Source of the DNA: Tissierella sp.
GTDB taxonomy: Bacteria; Bacillota; Clostridia; Tissierellales; Tissierellaceae
Direction of reading: 5' to 3'
DNA: 64,000 nt
Assembly (NCBI RefSeq): GCF_031460495.1
Contig: NZ_JAVKTS010000001.1
Coordinates: 496,001-560,000 of the forward strand
This document shows positions 7,783-17,040 of the stretch, in pieces. A program made the translations under genes and the position numbers. The notes under the pieces are model-generated. The model was not told the DNA's origin. It made no database searches and saw nothing but the letters and a program-made list of their open reading frames with translations. Position 1 is the stretch's first letter. The number at the start of each line of letters is the position of its first letter.

Positions 7783-9573
7783 TTAAAATCCTCCAGCACC
7801 GCCGCCACCGGCACCTCCTCCTCCACCACTAGAGAAGCCACCTCCACTTCCTGTAGAGCTTGAGCTAGTCCCCGTTGCATCACCATAAAAAGATGAATTG
7901 AATCTATCTTCAAAACTAGACCCGCCCTTACGATTGCTTAGGAAATACCAATATGCCCAATGACTGGAGTCATAGGATGCAGGCATTGTTCCTCTAAGAT
8001 TATCTAATGATTTCATTGGCAATCCTAAGGCTAAAGCATAGATTAAGGTCATATCTCTTGGTATAGAGACATCATATTCCTCTGTAACTTTTCTTTGCAT
8101 ATCTACATTTTTCTTAAAATCTTTCCATAAGCCATATTGAATATGACCCTTATCAGATTTTCTGGTGAATAAAACAATTCCATATACAAAGGTAAATACT
8201 GATAGGATAATTAAAGCTATACCATAGAGACCTTCTAATATAAGGCTTGTAATACCAATACTAAAGCAAAGTAGAGATGCAATAAGAATTAGTCCAGCAA
8301 ATTTACCACTACTACTATCATAATAACCCCTAGCCTTAACATCTTCTCGAATTTTCTTTTGCCATAGGTTAAATTCCTTGCCAAAACTCATAAAGTTTTT
8401 ATTTCTATATTCTTCGATATCCTTTGTAGATACTTTATCACCATCACCAATAGTATTAAATAGCCAATCTAAAAGATACATTTCATGGGGTACTAGATCT
8501 TTTTTAGACCTAGTAGTTCTGGAAAATTGGAAATCCCTTTTTTTCTTCTTAGAGCTTTCTATCTCTTCAATAGACATATACTCTTTTCTCGCCAAATCAA
8601 ATATTGATGTCATCAAAGACCTAGAATCAATGACCTGCATGTAGAAGACCCTAAGTTCTGCAGGTGTAATATCTTCTGGAGATAAGGTATTCATAGAGTC
8701 ATATATATCTGCTTTTCTTCTAAGCTTATTAAAGATAAGACCAGTGATTATAGTTCCTATTGCAGTCATTACTATAGATATATTATTAAATAGGCTTTTG
8801 TTTTTAGATTTAGATATAGCCTTATCTTCTATTGCTTTTATCAATGATAATTCTTCACTCATTATATCGTCAAAAGTCCTGTTTCCCATATTTGTGCTAG
8901 AATCTATAAAAGATTTTGGAAATAGTATTCTAGCCTCTATAAATGTATCAATAGGCACATTGGATACATCTAATTTAATTAAATCCCTTTTCCCTTCGAC
9001 AAATTTGATTTCACCATTGAGAGGACCATGGGCAAATATCTTAGTTTTTTCCATGTCATTACCTGGTAATTTAATAGTAGCAGAAAAATAATCCACTGCT
9101 GTGGAGTTTTGATTACCTAAAAACTTATAATATAGTTCACCAGTATCTATATTATTAATTGCTACATCCTTGACAGTATACTTAATACGAAAGGTTTTTG
9201 ATTCGTTTTTAGAAGGTGAAAATATTATTATATTCAGAGTGTTTATTTCATTGGTAGTTGTAAATACACCATTATCACCTTTTTTAGCTGATGCCACAAG
9301 ATTATAAGGAACTTCAACTCCTTCAATCATCTCGTAGAGCTCCAAGTCATTTATACCTGATGTACCACTTAGGACAATATCACGATAAACTCCATTGAAG
9401 CTATCTTTGAAATTAAAAGTGAGATCCTCTGAAACCACTAAATCACCATTATCAATCAACTTAGAATCTACTATCCATCTGCTAATACTTAAGGCATCCT
9501 CAGCAAAACTAGCTGTGGAGATAAAGATTAATACAATTATGATTAATACTACATTGAGCTTTTTTGAAAACAA
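7783..9573 (-). CDS. DUF2207 family membrane protein with glycine-rich C-terminus
   Basis: 596 residues. A signal peptide (SKKLNVVLIIIVLIFISTASFA) leads an extracellular DUF2207 domain (~25-235), then a membrane helix near residue 265, a cytoplasmic region, two more helices (~430-475) and a C-terminal tail of almost only G and S with two alanines, ending GGGGAGGF. This order is typical of DUF2207 proteins in Firmicutes, whose function is unknown. I chose the TTG at 9573 because GGAGGTG precedes it by 5 bases. Upstream in-frame codons would not give a signal peptide at the N-terminus. It is monocistronic, divergent from asd and convergent with fni. Confidence 0.82.
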   Translation of the reverse strand: MFSKKLNVVLIIIVLIFISTASFAEDALSISRWIVDSKLIDNGDLVVSEDLTFNFKDSFNGVYRDIVLSGTSGINDLELYEMIEGVEVPYNLVASAKKGDNGVFTTTNEINTLNIIIFSPSKNESKTFRIKYTVKDVAINNIDTGELYYKFLGNQNSTAVDYFSATIKLPGNDMEKTKIFAHGPLNGEIKFVEGKRDLIKLDVSNVPIDTFIEARILFPKSFIDSSTNMGNRTFDDIMSEELSLIKAIEDKAISKSKNKSLFNNISIVMTAIGTIITGLIFNKLRRKADIYDSMNTLSPEDITPAELRVFYMQVIDSRSLMTSIFDLARKEYMSIEEIESSKKKKRDFQFSRTTRSKKDLVPHEMYLLDWLFNTIGDGDKVSTKDIEEYRNKNFMSFGKEFNLWQKKIREDVKARGYYDSSSGKFAGLILIASLLCFSIGITSLILEGLYGIALIILSVFTFVYGIVLFTRKSDKGHIQYGLWKDFKKNVDMQRKVTEEYDVSIPRDMTLIYALALGLPMKSLDNLRGTMPASYDSSHWAYWYFLSNRKGGSSFEDRFNSSFYGDATGTSSSSTGSGGGFSSGGGGGAGGGGAGGF

Positions 9574-9706
9574 AATGCCACCTCCATATAAACTATATAC
9601 TTTTATATTATACAACTAAATAAATTGAATTAGTAGTTAATATTATGCTATTATCTCATATAATGGGATTAAGGAGTATAAAAAATGTACTTAAGATAAC
9701 ATAATC

Positions 9707-9735
9707 TTGTTTACAAAGGGTAAAAGATATATAAT
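9707..9735 (+). promoter_or_regulatory. Promoter of the asd-dapA-dapB operon
   Basis: TTGTTT, a 17-base spacer and TATAAT. Transcription would begin near 9742. This rules out upstream in-frame starts for asd. The leader is too short to hold a lysine riboswitch, and none is seen. Confidence 0.6.
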
Positions 9736-9769
9736 ATATTTGTTAATTCAATGTACAAGGAGTGATAAT

Positions 9770-10780
9770 ATGGGTTTGATTATTGGAATTGTAGGAGCAA
9801 CAGGTGCAGTAGGACAAAAAATGTTAGAAGTAGTTATGGAGAGAAATATACCAATAGATGAGCTAAGACTTTTTGCATCAGAAAAGTCAGCTGGAAAAAC
9901 TATTTATTTGGATAAATTAAAAAAAGAAATTACAATAGAGCTTTTAACTGAAGAAGTAATGAAAGAAAAATACGATTATCTCTTATTTGCTGCAGGAGGA
10001 AGCATATCAGAAAAATATGCACCAATCGCTGCAAGTGCAGGTAATATGGTAATAGATAATTCATCACATTTTAGAATGGATAAGGATATACCTTTAGTTA
10101 TACCAGAAGTTAATGCTAGTGTATTAAAAGGCTATAGAGGTATTATAGCTAATCCAAACTGCTCTACAACTCAAATGGTAGTAGCGATTACACCTATATA
10201 CAAGAAATACGGTATAAGGAGAATAGTAGTATCCACTTATCAAGCTGTATCAGGTAGCGGACACAAGGCTATAGTAGAATTACAAAGCCAGATGGAAGAT
10301 ACTAATTATCCAAATAAGGTATATACAAGAAAAATAGCCGGCAATTGCATACCCCATATAGATGTATTCAACGAGAATGGATTTACCAAAGAAGAATTAA
10401 AAATGGTATATGAAACTCACAAGATATTAGCTGATGATACAATAGAAATCAATCCAACTGCAGTTAGAATACCAGTCTTCTATGGTCATAGTGAATCAAT
10501 ATATTTGGAGCTTAAGGAAGAAGCAAATGTAGAAGAAATTAAAAATTTATTAGAAGAATCAGAGGGTATAATAGTAGAAGATGAACCAAAGATAAATAAA
10601 TACCCTACTCCATTAGAAGTAGAAAACACAGATTTGACCTATGTAGGAAGAATTCGTAAGGACTTATATAATCCTAAGGGTATATCACTTTGGGTAGTAG
10701 CAGATAACCTTAGAAAAGGTGCAGCTACTAATGCAATACAGATTATTGAGGCTATAGAAAATATAAAATTGGAGGGATAA
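9770..10780 (+). CDS. asd: Aspartate-semialdehyde dehydrogenase
   Basis: 336 residues. Reduces L-aspartyl-4-phosphate to aspartate semialdehyde with NADPH, the branch point for lysine/diaminopimelate, methionine and threonine. Seen: the NADP-binding loop GIVGATGAVG (residues 6-15), the catalytic cysteine in ANPNCSTTQ (Cys131), SGSGHKA, and the histidine region RIPVFYGHSES. The start is the ATG at 9770 behind AAGGAG. A longer frame reaches back to 9707 but begins within the -35 element. It is first gene of the operon, 3 bases before dapA. No lysC lies nearby. Confidence 0.95.
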   Translation: MGLIIGIVGATGAVGQKMLEVVMERNIPIDELRLFASEKSAGKTIYLDKLKKEITIELLTEEVMKEKYDYLLFAAGGSISEKYAPIAASAGNMVIDNSSHFRMDKDIPLVIPEVNASVLKGYRGIIANPNCSTTQMVVAITPIYKKYGIRRIVVSTYQAVSGSGHKAIVELQSQMEDTNYPNKVYTRKIAGNCIPHIDVFNENGFTKEELKMVYETHKILADDTIEINPTAVRIPVFYGHSESIYLELKEEANVEEIKNLLEESEGIIVEDEPKINKYPTPLEVENTDLTYVGRIRKDLYNPKGISLWVVADNLRKGAATNAIQIIEAIENIKLEG

Positions 10781-10783
10781 TCA

Positions 10784-11656
10784 ATGTTTAAAGGTGCAGG
10801 AGTTGCAATTGTTACACCATTTAAAGATGGGAAGTTTCATAAGGAAGCCTATGAGAAATTAATCGATTTTCAAATTGAAAATGGAACTCAAGCATTAATA
10901 GTACTAGGTACTACAGGAGAAGCTTCAACTATAAGTAAGGAAGAAAAAGAACTTATCATACGAACTGCAGTAGAGAAAGTAGGCAAAAGAATTCCTGTCA
11001 TAGTTGGTACTGGTTCTAATTGTACAGAGAGTGCTGTTGAAAATACAAAACAAGCTGAAGAGCTAGGAGCAGATGGAATACTAATAGTTACACCATATTA
11101 CAATAAATGTACAAATAGTGGCATGATAGCGCATTTCACAGCAGTAGCTAATGCTACAAAATTACCTGTAATATTATACAATGTACCTAGTAGAACAGCA
11201 GTAAACATTCCACCAGAAGTAGTTTTATCTATGAGTAGAGTAGATAATGTTATAGGAGTTAAAGAAGCAAGTGGTAATATTTCACAAATACTAGAGATAA
11301 AAAGGATTGTACCTGAAGATTTTATGATTTATTCAGGTAATGATGATCAAGTAGTGCCAATATATGCATGTGGTGGTCATGGAGTTATTTCAGTAGCGTC
11401 CAATGTAATACCAAAGGAAATGCAAGAAATGTGTGAAGCATTTATGAATGGAGATGTTGCAGAAGCATTAAGAATTCAACTGGAATATAAGAAGCTTATA
11501 GATTTGCTATTCTGCGAGGTAAATCCAATACCAGTAAAGGCAGCTTTATCAGAGATGAGATATATAGAAGACGAACTAAGATTGCCTTTGACATCTATGG
11601 AAGATAATAATAGAATCAAATTAATTCAAGAGATGAAGAGGATGAATATCATTTAG
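10784..11656 (+). CDS. dapA: 4-hydroxy-tetrahydrodipicolinate synthase
   Basis: 290 residues. Condenses pyruvate with aspartate semialdehyde in diaminopimelate/lysine synthesis. It is a TIM barrel of standard length. Seen: GTTGEAST (Thr44 of the catalytic triad), YYNK (Tyr106-107 region), YNVPSRT (Tyr132 and the substrate-binding arginine), and the Schiff-base lysine in GVKEASGN (Lys160). GGAGGG precedes the ATG, which lies 3 bases after asd. Diaminopimelate also feeds peptidoglycan, and dipicolinate for spores can branch from this product. Confidence 0.95.
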   Translation: MFKGAGVAIVTPFKDGKFHKEAYEKLIDFQIENGTQALIVLGTTGEASTISKEEKELIIRTAVEKVGKRIPVIVGTGSNCTESAVENTKQAEELGADGILIVTPYYNKCTNSGMIAHFTAVANATKLPVILYNVPSRTAVNIPPEVVLSMSRVDNVIGVKEASGNISQILEIKRIVPEDFMIYSGNDDQVVPIYACGGHGVISVASNVIPKEMQEMCEAFMNGDVAEALRIQLEYKKLIDLLFCEVNPIPVKAALSEMRYIEDELRLPLTSMEDNNRIKLIQEMKRMNII

Positions 11657-11665
11657 GAGGATATT

Positions 11666-12385
11666 ATGAATTTATTAATCTATGGGATAAGGGGAAAGAT
11701 GGGAACAATTATTAAAGAGTTAGCCATAGAGGATTCTTATTGGAATAATGTCTATGGGTTATGCAGAAATGTTGGGAACCCAGTGGAAGATGTAAAGTTT
11801 GATGTGTTAATAGACTTCACCCATGAATCCGCTATAGATAGAGTACTTAAGCTGGGATTAGATAGAGGTTTACCTATTGTAATAGGTAGCACTGGATATA
11901 ATGAGGAACAGCTTAAAAAGATAAAGGAAGCTTCTACTAGAATTCCAATACTTCAAGCAACTAATATGTCCTTGGGAATGAACCTAATGTTTGCATTAGT
12001 AGAGCAAGCGGCATCAGTATTCAAGGATAAGGTAGATATTGAAGTATTAGAATCCCATCATAATCGAAAAAAAGATGCTCCATCAGGTAGCGCTGTAACA
12101 ATAGTGGAATCCATTGAAAGAGGCTTAAATGAGCTAAGAAAACATCAATATGGCAGAGAAGGAGAATGTCCAAGGGAAAAAGGAGAAATAGGCATTCATT
12201 CTATTAGGGGTGGGAATATTGTAGGCTATCATGAAGCAAATTTCATTAATGAACTAGAATCAATAAAAATATCTCATGAAGCCTATGATCGCAAAGTATT
12301 TGCCCAAGGAGCATTAGAAGCAGCAAAATTTATCATAGGCAAGCAACCAGGATTATACAATATGAGAGATGTACTAAATATATAG
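11666..12385 (+). CDS. dapB: 4-hydroxy-tetrahydrodipicolinate reductase
   Basis: 239 residues. NAD(P)H-dependent reduction of the dapA product to tetrahydrodipicolinate. Seen: the nucleotide-binding GIRGKMG at the N-terminus, IDFTHESA, the GSTGY loop, and the catalytic ESHHNRKKDAPSGSA motif. It is slightly shorter than the usual 245-270. It follows dapA by 9 bases with AGGAGG. It is the last gene of the operon and ends in a strong palindromic terminator. The remaining dap genes are not in this window. Confidence 0.94.
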   Translation: MNLLIYGIRGKMGTIIKELAIEDSYWNNVYGLCRNVGNPVEDVKFDVLIDFTHESAIDRVLKLGLDRGLPIVIGSTGYNEEQLKKIKEASTRIPILQATNMSLGMNLMFALVEQAASVFKDKVDIEVLESHHNRKKDAPSGSAVTIVESIERGLNELRKHQYGREGECPREKGEIGIHSIRGGNIVGYHEANFINELESIKISHEAYDRKVFAQGALEAAKFIIGKQPGLYNMRDVLNI

Positions 12386-12438
12386 GAATAAGTTTAGAAA
12401 TTGGTGCCTGGCACCAATTCCTAAACTTATTTTTTTAA
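12386..12438 (+). terminator. Strong terminator after dapB with GGTGCC-T-GGCACC core
   Basis: A ~22-bp, nearly perfect stem (AATAAGTTTAG.AATTGGTGCC / GGCACCAATT.CTAAACTTATT) with one mismatch, followed by a run of seven Ts. The core is itself a perfect palindrome. Confidence 0.85.
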
Positions 12439-12467
12439 TTTATTTGCTATTTTTTACTAATTAATTA

Positions 12468-12521
12468 TTGACATAGTAATAATTAAGGCATATACTGTAT
12501 ATAGATTATATATACAGTATA
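12468..12521 (+). promoter_or_regulatory. Consensus promoter and inverted-repeat operator of the ytr-like operon
   Basis: TTGACA (12468-12473), 17-base spacer, TATACT (12491-12496). The -10 forms the left end of a perfect 13-bp inverted repeat: TATACTGTATATA (12491-12503), spacer GATTA, TATATACAGTATA (12509-12521). A repressor bound here would block RNA polymerase. The GntR protein encoded 36 bases downstream is the obvious candidate for autoregulation (inference). Confidence 0.8.
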
Positions 12522-12556
12522 TACAAGATGAACAGTTTCTTTTAAGGAGGTGTAGC

Positions 12557-12934
12557 ATGAGGATAATTGTATCTAATTCATCTAATGAGCCTATATATGA
12601 GCAAATATCAAGTCAAATAAAAGGAATGATAATAAGAGGGGAGTTGGAAGAAGGGGAATCCTTACCTTCAATAAGAGGTCTGGCCAAAGACTTACAGATA
12701 TCTGTGATCACAACTAAAAGGGCATATGAGGAATTAGAAAAAGAGGGTTTTATAGAAACTATGCAGGGGAAGGGCTCATTTGTAGCTATACAAAACAAAG
12801 AACTAATGAAAGAGAAGAAATTAAAACTTATAGAGCAGAAATTATCTGAAATAGTAGATGAATCTAAATTGCTTGGACTAAAATACTTAGAGATAAATGA
12901 AATGCTAAAAATTCTGTTTGAGGAGGTAGAATAA
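12557..12934 (+). CDS. GntR family transcriptional regulator, YtrA subfamily
   Basis: 125 residues. An N-terminal winged helix of GntR type (residues ~10-75: PIYEQISSQIKGMIIRGELEEGESLPSIRGLAKDL region, then TTKRAYEELEKEGFIET) is followed by a short helical tail and no ligand-binding domain. That is the YtrA type, whose members usually repress the ABC transporter genes they precede. AAGGAGGTG lies before the ATG. It abuts the ABC ATPase gene with no gap (stop at 12934, next ATG at 12935). The inverted-repeat operator over its promoter is its likely target. In Bacillus, YtrA-type operons respond to cell-wall-targeting antibiotics. Confidence 0.92.
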   Translation: MRIIVSNSSNEPIYEQISSQIKGMIIRGELEEGESLPSIRGLAKDLQISVITTKRAYEELEKEGFIETMQGKGSFVAIQNKELMKEKKLKLIEQKLSEIVDESKLLGLKYLEINEMLKILFEEVE

Positions 12935-13780
12935 ATGCTAGAAGTAAAAAGTTTATCTAAAAAATTTAAAACATTTGAGCTAGATAATATATCTTTTAGG
13001 CTAGAACCTGGATATATAATGGGATTCATAGGGCCTAATGGAGCAGGAAAAAGTACAACTATAAAGCTGATAATGAATCTTCTCAAAAAAGATTCTGGGG
13101 AAATAAAAGTATTTAATAAGGATAATATTGAATTTGAGAGGGAAATAAAAAATAGAATAGGATTTGTATATGATGAATCATATTTTTATGAAGATTTAAG
13201 CATCAGTCAAATGAAAAATATTGTAGCGCCTTTTTATAAGGAATGGAATAATGACTTATTCAATAAATATATGAAGGATTTTGATTTAGATGTAGGACAA
13301 AAAATAAAGAAACTATCCAAGGGAATGAAGATGAAATTCTCATTAGCATTGGCTTTATCTCACGATGCAGACTTGATAATAATGGATGAGCCTACATCAG
13401 GGTTAGATCCAGTGTTTAGAAGGGAAATTTTAGATATCTTGTATAATATTATCCAAGATGAAAATAAATCCATATTCTTCTCCACTCATATAACTACAGA
13501 TTTAGAAAAAATCGCAGATTATATTACATTTATAAATGAAGGAAAGATAGTATTTTCAAAATCTAAGGATGAAGCATTAGAGTCCTATGCTATTGTAAAG
13601 GGTGGAAATAATTTACTGGATAAAGATACTAGAAAAGAATTCCTTGGTATTAGAGAGACTAATGTAGGATTTGAGGGCCTTATAGCAAACTCACAAAAAA
13701 TCAAGGCCATATTTGGTAATCAGGCATTAATAGAAAGGCCATCCTTAGAAGACATAATGGTCTATAGTGTAAGGAGGTAG
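12935..13780 (+). CDS. ABC transporter ATP-binding protein (YtrB-like)
   Basis: 281 residues. Seen: Walker A GPNGAGKST (~residue 34), Q-loop region, signature LSKGMKMKFSLALAL (a K in place of the usual second G-region residue, common in this subgroup), Walker B LIIMDEPTSGLDP and the switch histidine in FSTHI. The last ~70 residues form the accessory C-terminal part found in ABC-2 exporters. It pairs with the two following permeases. Translation is coupled to the GntR gene, whose stop codon directly adjoins this start; AGGAGG lies at the end of that gene. Confidence 0.92.
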   Translation: MLEVKSLSKKFKTFELDNISFRLEPGYIMGFIGPNGAGKSTTIKLIMNLLKKDSGEIKVFNKDNIEFEREIKNRIGFVYDESYFYEDLSISQMKNIVAPFYKEWNNDLFNKYMKDFDLDVGQKIKKLSKGMKMKFSLALALSHDADLIIMDEPTSGLDPVFRREILDILYNIIQDENKSIFFSTHITTDLEKIADYITFINEGKIVFSKSKDEALESYAIVKGGNNLLDKDTRKEFLGIRETNVGFEGLIANSQKIKAIFGNQALIERPSLEDIMVYSVRR

Positions 13781-13784
13781 AGGT

Positions 13785-14414
13785 ATGTTAAATTTAATTA
13801 AAAAAGACTTATTGTTGATTTTTTCCATTAAATCAAATGTAATAACTTTAGTCTTGTTTTTTCCTCTTATGATGTTAATTCTAGGATCAGAAAATACTAC
13901 AGGAGTTTATTCTCTAATGCTAATAAGTTATGGATTTGTATTAAGTTCTATTCCTTTCAAATATGAATTAAGAGATAAACCCCATATGTTAATACAGTCT
14001 CTACCTATTAAAAAGAAGGATATAGTCATAAGTAGATATTTAGCTATGTTTATTTATTTTCTTATAGGCCTAGTGTATACATGGATATGTTTTTATATTT
14101 TCAAACTTTTAGGTTTTGAATATGATGGCAAATTTGATATTTTAACCATAAAACAAAGCTTGTTGGTCTTATTGTTTAGTTCATCTATTTCTTTTCCTGC
14201 ACAATTTAGGTTGCCTCCTAAACTAAGCAATATAGCAAATATAATAATTTTTATACTAATAATAAATATTACCAGTGCCATAAGTGATGAAATAGGGTCA
14301 ATGTTGCTATCTAACTATTTTCAAGGACCTTTGGTATTGCTTTTAGTAGGGATAATATACCTATTGTCCATGCTAATATCTATAGGACTATATGAAACAA
14401 GGGATTTATATTAG
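13785..14414 (+). CDS. ABC-2 type permease subunit
   Basis: 209 residues with about five to six membrane helices and no soluble domain. It begins 4 bases after the ATPase with GGAGGTAGAGGT upstream. The sequence is poorly conserved, as usual for these permeases, and the call rests on topology and operon position between the ATPase and a second permease. With its neighbour it probably forms a heterodimeric membrane part of an exporter. The substrate is unknown. Confidence 0.78.
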   Translation: MLNLIKKDLLLIFSIKSNVITLVLFFPLMMLILGSENTTGVYSLMLISYGFVLSSIPFKYELRDKPHMLIQSLPIKKKDIVISRYLAMFIYFLIGLVYTWICFYIFKLLGFEYDGKFDILTIKQSLLVLLFSSSISFPAQFRLPPKLSNIANIIIFILIINITSAISDEIGSMLLSNYFQGPLVLLLVGIIYLLSMLISIGLYETRDLY

Positions 14415-14425
14415 GAGGGATTGGT

Positions 14426-15088
14426 TTGAAAAATCTAGTAATAAAAGATATTAAAGTACTTAGGTTTATGAACTTATTTATATTAGTAGTAGGTATAGTA
14501 TCGGCTATTATCGGAAATACGGTTAATGAGATATTAAAATCAAAGCTGATCTATGGATATGGTATATTCTTGATGGTATATGTTTCAATATCATATACAA
14601 CTCAGTATGATATAAAAGCCAAGTCTGATATAATGCTAAATTCCTTATCTATCAATAGAAATGACATAGTTAAAGCTAGATATATATCTTCAATTCTATA
14701 TTTATTGTTTTCAATAGGAGTTATCTTCATTGCAACCAATATATCAAAATATTTGTTTGCCAGCAATAATTTGGGAAACCCTGTTAAAATATTGGATATG
14801 CTTTTTTTATCAGGTATATGTTTAATATTCATTTCACTATTCTTACCTTTTCAATATTACAATATGGAAAAAGTACAGATATTTAACTCAATATTTTATA
14901 TAATATTAGTACTATCTCCAAATTTGGTAAGCAAATATATGCCTAATATAGGAACATCAAAGTGGTTTGATGCTGCAATGAAAATGGATTTTAAGTCTAT
15001 TACCTATTCACTACTAGGCCTTGGGATTATTTTATGTTTTATATCTCTTCAAATATCAAAGCAAATATATAAGACTAAGGAATTTTAA
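14426..15088 (+). CDS. ABC-2 type permease subunit (second)
   Basis: 220 residues with about six membrane helices. It shares a pattern with the previous permease (RDKPHMLIQSLPIKKKDIVISRYLA there, KSDIMLNSLSINRNDIVKARYIS here), so the two are paralogues from an old duplication. It starts at a TTG (14426) behind AGGAGGGA, 11 bases after the previous stop. It is the last gene of the four-gene operon and is followed by a bidirectional hairpin. Confidence 0.78.
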   Translation: MKNLVIKDIKVLRFMNLFILVVGIVSAIIGNTVNEILKSKLIYGYGIFLMVYVSISYTTQYDIKAKSDIMLNSLSINRNDIVKARYISSILYLLFSIGVIFIATNISKYLFASNNLGNPVKILDMLFLSGICLIFISLFLPFQYYNMEKVQIFNSIFYIILVLSPNLVSKYMPNIGTSKWFDAAMKMDFKSITYSLLGLGIILCFISLQISKQIYKTKEF

Positions 15089-15130
15089 TCTTGGTTTTGT
15101 CATGGGGGTATCTCTAAAAGCTCATGAAAA

Positions 15131-15170
15131 TAAAAACTGCAAAAGGAATTTACTCCTTTTGCAGTTTTAT
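15131..15170. terminator. Bidirectional terminator, ABC operon versus dsdA
   Basis: A perfect 15-bp stem (AAAACTGCAAAAGGA / TCCTTTTGCAGTTTT) with a 6-base loop and A/T tails on both sides. Confidence 0.88.
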
Positions 15171-16423
15171 TCTTTATTGATCAAGGACTTTCTAATATCA
15201 TCTGGAACTAAAGAGCCCCCAGTTCCCCAGCACATATGAGTGATATTTTTATTCTGATATTTATCAGAAGTAAATATAGGCCCTAAAAGTCCAGCTAAGG
15301 CAGAAGGCTCTAAAAATATTTTTTCTTCCTCATATAATTCTTTTAGAAAATCGTATAATCTATGGTCATCAATTGTAAAAGCTCCGGTTAAAGTCTTGTC
15401 CATGATTTTTCCTACAAAGGAGGAAGGTCTTCCAACTGCTAAACCATCAGCTGCAGTTTTGTTATCAAGTCCAATATCCTCTACTGAAACTTTATCATGA
15501 AGCCCTGAGGCTAATCCTAAGAGCATCGCAGGAGAATGAGTTGGTTCAGCAAAGAAGCAATGTACATTGTCACCATACATAAGCTTCAATCCATATGCAA
15601 CACCACCAGGTCCACCGCCTACACCACAAGGTAGATATACCAATAGAGGATGTTCTACATCTACTACAATACCCATGGCATCAAGCTGCTTCTTAGTCCT
15701 TAGCCCAGCTACAGCATATCCCATAAATAAATCTTTAGAGTTCTCATCATCAATAAAGTAGGACTTAGGGTCATTATCAGACAATGCCCTTCCTTCCTCT
15801 ACAGCTTTTGAATAATCTGACTCATATTCAACTACCTCAACTCCTCTAGAGCGAAGCAAATCCTTTTTCCATTGCTTTGCATCCTGAGACATATGAACTA
15901 TTACATTAAAGCCTAGCTTTGCAGATATAGTACCAATACTTAATCCAAGGTTCCCTGTACTACCTACTTGAATAGTATAAGATGAAAAGAATTCCTTCAA
16001 ATTATCACTAGCTAATATAGAATAATCATCATTTAATTCAAGAAGACCATTATCCATTGCTAGAGTTTCTGCATATTTAAGAACCTCGTATATACCACCA
16101 CGAGCCTTAATAGAGCCAGCTATGGGAAGTAGGTCATCCCTTTTTAAGATTAAATCACCATAGATCTTCTTCTTATGTTCATTTTCCATTCTTATCTTTA
16201 TTTTTTCAAGCTTAGACACAGGGGATTCAATAATCCCATCTATTACTTCAGGGAATACTTTTTTTATATATGATGCAAATCTTTCTAGCCTCTCTAAAGC
16301 CTCTAAGACATCATCATAAGAAACAGCTAGAGAATCCTTTACTTCACTAAAATTAGTATAATTATTATTATACCAAATCACTTCTTTCATCTCTTTCAAA
16401 TCATTTAATAAAGGAAAATCCAT
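15167..16423 (-). CDS. dsdA: D-serine ammonia-lyase (D-serine dehydratase)
   Basis: 418 residues. PLP enzyme converting D-serine to pyruvate and ammonia. Seen: the PLP lysine in AGSIKARGG (Lys106), the substrate/cofactor region [11 protein letters not shown], the glycine-rich PLP-phosphate loop [13 protein letters not shown] and [12 protein letters not shown]. Slightly shorter than E. coli DsdA (442). The start is the ATG at 16423 behind GGAGG. An open frame extends 25 codons further but has no ribosome site. It may serve D-serine detoxification or amino-acid fermentation. A probable hairpin separates it from the DsrE gene upstream, so it may have its own promoter. Confidence 0.93.
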   Translation of the reverse strand: MDFPLLNDLKEMKEVIWYNNNYTNFSEVKDSLAVSYDDVLEALERLERFASYIKKVFPEVIDGIIESPVSKLEKIKIRMENEHKKKIYGDLILKRDDLLPIAGSIKARGGIYEVLKYAETLAMDNGLLELNDDYSILASDNLKEFFSSYTIQVGSTGNLGLSIGTISAKLGFNVIVHMSQDAKQWKKDLLRSRGVEVVEYESDYSKAVEEGRALSDNDPKSYFIDDENSKDLFMGYAVAGLRTKKQLDAMGIVVDVEHPLLVYLPCGVGGGPGGVAYGLKLMYGDNVHCFFAEPTHSPAMLLGLASGLHDKVSVEDIGLDNKTAADGLAVGRPSSFVGKIMDKTLTGAFTIDDHRLYDFLKELYEEEKIFLEPSALAGLLGPIFTSDKYQNKNITHMCWGTGGSLVPDDIRKSLINKE

Positions 16424-16484
16424 ATAATAAACCTCCAATACAATTTCAGTTATCTTTAGTATATAATATTTTGAAGAATAATCA

Positions 16485-16522
16485 AAGAAAAACAACACAA
16501 AGGGAGTATCCCTCTATGTTGC
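16485..16522 (-). terminator. Probable terminator after the DsrE-like gene
   Basis: On the minus strand an imperfect ~11-bp stem (AACATAGAGGG / CCCTTTGTGTT, about 9 of 11 paired) is followed by TTTTTC. It lies 20 bases past the DsrE stop. Confidence 0.5.
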
Positions 16523-16527
16523 CTTTG

Positions 16528-17016
16528 TTATATAAATAGTTGGATATCAGAATCTAGGGCATCTACTAAATATTCTTCTGCTGTTACTATACTAACTTCT
16601 TTGAGAAGCTCTTCCTCTTTAAAGCCCATGACTTCACAGGATAGTTTGCATGCTTTCATATTTACGCCTTTTTTTAATGCTCCCTTTAAGAAATCAGATA
16701 ATGTAGGGGTTTCACTGTCTTCCATCATTCCTACTAACATTTTTTTACCTATACCTGCAAAATTCATTTTCGATAGAGGTAGATCTTCAATATATTTTGG
16801 AGTCATGTTTGCAAACATTTTTTCTGCTCTTGTTTTCTCTTCATCAGATGCATTATTTGGATCCCTCACCAACATTAATCCCCAAAATGCAAAGAACATT
16901 GTGACCTCCATATTAATACCACTGGCAGAGTTTGCCAAGACAAGAGCTGCTAAAGCCTTATCATAATCGCCACTAAACATAAGTATGCTTATCTTCTTTT
17001 TATCCTTATTATCCAT
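16528..17016 (-). CDS. DsrE/DsrF/DrsH-like family protein
   Basis: 162 residues. Matches the DsrE-like family: ISILMFSGDYDKALAALVLANSA at the start, MFFAFWGLMLVR, and a C-terminal cysteine motif KACKLSCEVMGFKEEEL (residues ~118-133). Family members relay persulfide sulfur or act in thiol redox reactions, and a conserved cysteine carries the sulfur. The gene follows a class V aminotransferase/cysteine desulfurase by 24 bases in the same direction, which suggests desulfurase-to-DsrE sulfur transfer (inference). GGAGG lies before the ATG. Confidence 0.85.
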   Translation of the reverse strand: MDNKDKKKISILMFSGDYDKALAALVLANSASGINMEVTMFFAFWGLMLVRDPNNASDEEKTRAEKMFANMTPKYIEDLPLSKMNFAGIGKKMLVGMMEDSETPTLSDFLKGALKKGVNMKACKLSCEVMGFKEEELLKEVSIVTAEEYLVDALDSDIQLFI

Positions 17017-17040
17017 AAAAAAACCTCCTTTCCACTAGAT

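Noticed and set aside
9685-9699. A four-codon leader-like ORF with AAGGAG before asd
   Set aside because: It lies upstream of the -35 at 9707, so it is not on the predicted asd transcript.
9616-9769. A lysine riboswitch before the asd-dapA-dapB operon
   Set aside because: The leader after the predicted start is under 30 bases, far too short, and no riboswitch motif is present.
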